7,961 nt of DNA from Pseudomonadota bacterium (lineage in GTDB: Bacteria > Pseudomonadota > Alphaproteobacteria > Rhizobiales > Rhizobiaceae). The translations under genes were made by a program, and so were the position numbers. Positions 6,234-7,961 of the stretch are shown piece by piece. The DNA is taken from the NCBI GenBank assembly GCA_023399465.1, contig JAEWPB010000168.1, positions 1 to 7,961 of the forward strand, read 5' to 3'. The notes under the pieces are model-generated. The model had not been told where the DNA came from. It made no database searches and saw only the letters and a program-made list of their open reading frames with translations. Each line of letters begins with the position of its first letter. Positions within the stretch are counted from its first letter, which is position 1.

Positions 6234-6752
6234 TCATGCGTTATTAAGTAACAGATAAAAAGTCGCCACTTGCATAACCGTAGAAACGACATAGATGCCG
6301 TAGTAGAGCAGATACCTTTTCTTTTTCTCAAACTCGGTGAAATATTTCCTGTATTTGTCCTTCTTGAATAAGAATATTTCATTGATATAATATCCGAGCA
6401 CCCCGGTGACTATAAGAAATGAAATAAAAAGAACCTCGTTTCCAAAAATGATAGCCAAAATGTTTACCCTGAAAATCTTGGTGCAGGCAAAGCCGACAAG
6501 GCAGAGCATCCAAAGACTGATGATACATGGGGTATTAAGTGCCAACATGCTGATATAAACATCAGTACCTTTATCCATTCTGGCTGCCTCTTGTCTCTTA
6601 TCAAACGAAACCAACCGTTTTATATAGCTGTTTTCCCATTTCGAGAGGCTTAGCCAATAGAGAGGATTTATCATCCTACGAAGAATGAAAAACAGCAACT
6701 TATAAGTGCAGTAATAATTTATATTGTAATATTTTGCCAATAATTTCCTCAT
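6234..6752 (-). CDS. Three-TM membrane protein, paralog of the next two genes (172 aa)
   Basis: No named family is recognised. A tyrosine-rich N-terminus (YYNINYYCTYKLLFF) and a basic, amphipathic stretch precede TM1 (~64-90), TM2 (~105-128), a charged loop KKDKYRKYFTEFEKKKR and TM3 (~147-169). This order, with a basic and aromatic loop between TM2 and TM3, is shared with the genes ending at 6761, 7160 and 7678. This copy is the longest and most diverged of the set. The frame is open to an ATG at 6839, but that would overlap the upstream gene by 79 bp. The ATG at 6752, 8 bp after the upstream stop at 6761, gives tight operon spacing and the family-like N-terminus. From context it may be an immunity protein for a membrane-acting toxin; this is inference only. 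Confidence 0.75.
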   Translation of the reverse strand: MRKLLAKYYNINYYCTYKLLFFILRRMINPLYWLSLSKWENSYIKRLVSFDKRQEAARMDKGTDVYISMLALNTPCIISLWMLCLVGFACTKIFRVNILAIIFGNEVLFISFLIVTGVLGYYINEIFLFKKDKYRKYFTEFEKKKRYLLYYGIYVVSTVMQVATFYLLLNNA

Positions 6753-6760
6753 AACTTTAT

Positions 6761-7135
6761 TTATATTTTTCCTTGCCGATATAATGCCTCTATGAAAAAG
6801 ACTATCAAGGTGATAATGATATACATGGCGAGTACCCATATTCCAACCTTACGTTGCATAGGATTCTCATCATCATACTTAGCTATAACCTTTTTATATC
6901 TATTCTTGATAAAGAACCGACCACTCAACCATGCGATTAAGCCACCCTCAATAATATAATATTGAACATCAAAAGGATATGCCACAATGTTGTATTGAGT
7001 TAATATTCCCCACACAATTAACACATTGGTACTTAGGATAACCGAGAATAGAAGCATAGCCATAAATGCGGCTCCCTCTGCTAAAGAGGAACAAAGCCAC
7101 AATCTATAAAACCGATAAAATAAATAGTCTATCAT
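6761..7135 (-). CDS. Three-TM membrane protein with DYLxYRxY motif (124 aa)
   Basis: A short integral membrane protein that I cannot assign to a named family. DYLFYRFY (residues 3-10) is followed by SLAEGAAFMAMLLFSVILS, which begins TM1 (~20-44). TM2 (~58-75), a basic loop KNRYKKVIAKYDDENPMQRK and TM3 (~96-117) follow, with a short basic C-terminus. The motif and topology align with the gene at 7160-7621 (DYLYYRLY). It begins 24 bp after that gene's stop and ends 8 bp before the next start, so it is in the same operon. Small multi-pass proteins of this look occur in Bacteroidota as uncharacterised proteins; an immunity role is suggested only by the neighbours. Confidence 0.82.
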   Translation of the reverse strand: MIDYLFYRFYRLWLCSSLAEGAAFMAMLLFSVILSTNVLIVWGILTQYNIVAYPFDVQYYIIEGGLIAWLSGRFFIKNRYKKVIAKYDDENPMQRKVGIWVLAMYIIITLIVFFIEALYRQGKI

Positions 7136-7159
7136 GAAGCATCGCTATATTGTTGTTAA

Positions 7160-7621
7160 TTAGAAAATTGTTCTCACTATCCATATCCCTGTCAGGAACA
7201 GGATTAAAGGAAGAAATAGTATCATCCATACCGGGATTAGCTTGTTCCAGCTGTTGCCCTTGTATTTCAAAAGTATGGCAGCAGTCCTTTTGCGGGTATA
7301 TCGCAAATAGAATATGACAAAGCACAAGACAGAAACGCCTCCACCGATAACTGCTCCCTGAGAAGGGGTAAAGTTTTTCCTCGTAAAAATCCAATAGTCA
7401 GGTAGTACACTGGCAAAGAAGATACTGAAAAAGAACAATACAATTACAGAAACCATGCAAAGCACACCGCAAGCACTGAAACGTGCTGGTTCGTTATATT
7501 TTCGATATACCACATATAACCGATAATACAGATAATCAAAGAAATAATACCTATATTTTTTCCCCTCTCTTACCAAATGATTCCGTTCGAAGTGGCTTAT
7601 TGTTTCTTTTCTATTTCTCAT
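7160..7621 (-). CDS. Three-TM membrane protein with DYLxYRxY motif (153 aa)
   Basis: This protein has a hydrophilic basic N-terminus of ~25 residues not seen in its 124-aa neighbour, then YFFDYLYYRLYVVYRKY (DYLYYRLY at 29-36). TM1 (~48-73), TM2 (~88-107), a basic loop LRYTRKRTAAILLKYKGN and TM3 (~128-149) follow. The loop motif (basic cluster, hydrophobic pair, K-Y/F) recurs in the other array members (IRILLEKFQDN at 7678, KKVIAKYDDEN at 6761). The ATG at 7621 is the only Met ahead of the motif. It is separated by 56 bp from the preceding stop, the widest gap in this part of the train, and no good promoter is visible there. The function is unknown. Confidence 0.82.
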   Translation of the reverse strand: MRNRKETISHFERNHLVREGKKYRYYFFDYLYYRLYVVYRKYNEPARFSACGVLCMVSVIVLFFFSIFFASVLPDYWIFTRKNFTPSQGAVIGGGVSVLCFVIFYLRYTRKRTAAILLKYKGNSWNKLIPVWMILFLPLILFLTGIWIVRTIF

Positions 7622-7677
7622 ATTTACGAATGTTTTTATCGAGGCTAAATTATTGATACTTCATAACTTGCTCACTA

Positions 7678-7961
7678 TCATTGAAACTGACTAAGAAAGA
7701 GCATTAAAAGAAGACCGACAGTAAGTACAATATACCTGATACTTAATACTGCCTTGTCTGAATATTTGGTATTATAAACATTGTCTTGAAATTTCTCTAA
7801 TAAGATGCGAATCCGTTTCTTATTATAATATACGTACACAACAATCCAAGGAAGTATAAAACCGATTATCCATATAATAAGTATTGTTAGTTTAGACATA
7901 TATGAAAAAAAGAAATCTCCAGTCAAAAAGAATGAAAATATGAAAGATGCGAACATATAAG
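7678..7961 (-). CDS. Three-TM membrane protein, 5' partial (window edge)
   Basis: The frame is open through the right edge: the codon before the Met at 7956 is TAT, with no stop. By comparison with its neighbours the N-terminal DYLxYRxY region and the start of TM1 should lie outside, so the Met at 7956 is probably internal. Visible are the end of TM1 (FASFIFSFFL), TM2 (~22-43 counted from that Met), the basic loop NKKRIRILLEKFQDN and TM3 (~70-88), ending LFLSQFQ before TGA. The loop aligns with that of the 153-aa gene (KRTAAILLKYKGN), making this another member of the tandem family. The promoter of the train must lie further right or between copies outside the window. Confidence 0.75.
   Translation of the reverse strand, partial: YMFASFIFSFFLTGDFFFSYMSKLTILIIWIIGFILPWIVVYVYYNKKRIRILLEKFQDNVYNTKYSDKAVLSIRYIVLTVGLLLMLFLSQFQ

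Noticed and set aside
6753..6839. Upstream extension of the 172-aa membrane protein to the ATG at 6839
   Set aside because: It overlaps the 124-aa gene by 79 bp in another frame, and the extra residues do not fit the family N-terminus.
1..7961. CRISPR array, rRNA or tRNA genes, and invertible promoters
   Set aside because: No regularly spaced direct repeats, no RNA-gene signatures, and no inverted-repeat pair flanking a promoter apart from the IS ends were seen by eye on either strand.

Overview
The window looks like an accessory region of a Bacteroidales genome (Bacteroides, Parabacteroides or a relative). The grounds are AT-rich DNA, very little Shine-Dalgarno signal, promoter-like TAnnTTTG boxes, a Bacteroidales-style tyrosine recombinase C-terminus and the protein families present. 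The species cannot be fixed from sequence alone.

Layout. (1) Positions 1-712, plus strand: the last ~54 residues of a tyrosine recombinase, a perfect 13-bp inverted-repeat terminator, and a small GNAT-like acetyltransferase that is probably cargo of the mobile element. (2) Positions 833-2298: a complete IS3-family (IS150-like) insertion sequence read leftward, with 23-bp identical terminal inverted repeats, an orfA/orfB pair joined by a likely -1 frameshift, an intact D,D(35)E catalytic triad and no visible target duplication. (3) Positions 2299-2727: a small unrecognised ORF (61 aa, minus) with a promoter-like -7 box and a cluster of TTCCG/CGGAA palindromes upstream. (4) Positions 2728-7961: a tightly packed minus-strand gene train that enters from the right edge. 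In transcription order it holds three small three-pass membrane proteins (the first cut by the window edge) and a longer relative, all built on one plan. Next comes a 372-aa protein with an Imm5-like domain and a YezG/DUF600-like tail. Last is a large protein that joins an N-terminal Bacteroidota module, a SUFU (suppressor of fused-like) domain, an apparently active rhomboid intramembrane protease and a PsbP-like C-terminal domain.

Interpretation. Imm5, SUFU and YezG-like domains are known or predicted immunity modules of polymorphic-toxin and contact-dependent systems. Their co-linear arrangement beside tandem membrane paralogs, with no toxin gene in the window, suggests a polyimmunity array: a stockpile of defences against toxins from neighbouring bacteria. 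A recombinase lies at one end, recalling the recombinase-associated acquired interbacterial defence clusters of gut Bacteroidales. The most unusual items are the SUFU-rhomboid fusion and the set of diverged three-TM paralogs, neither of which I can match to a named system. The immunity role is inferred from domain content and context, not shown by the sequence itself.
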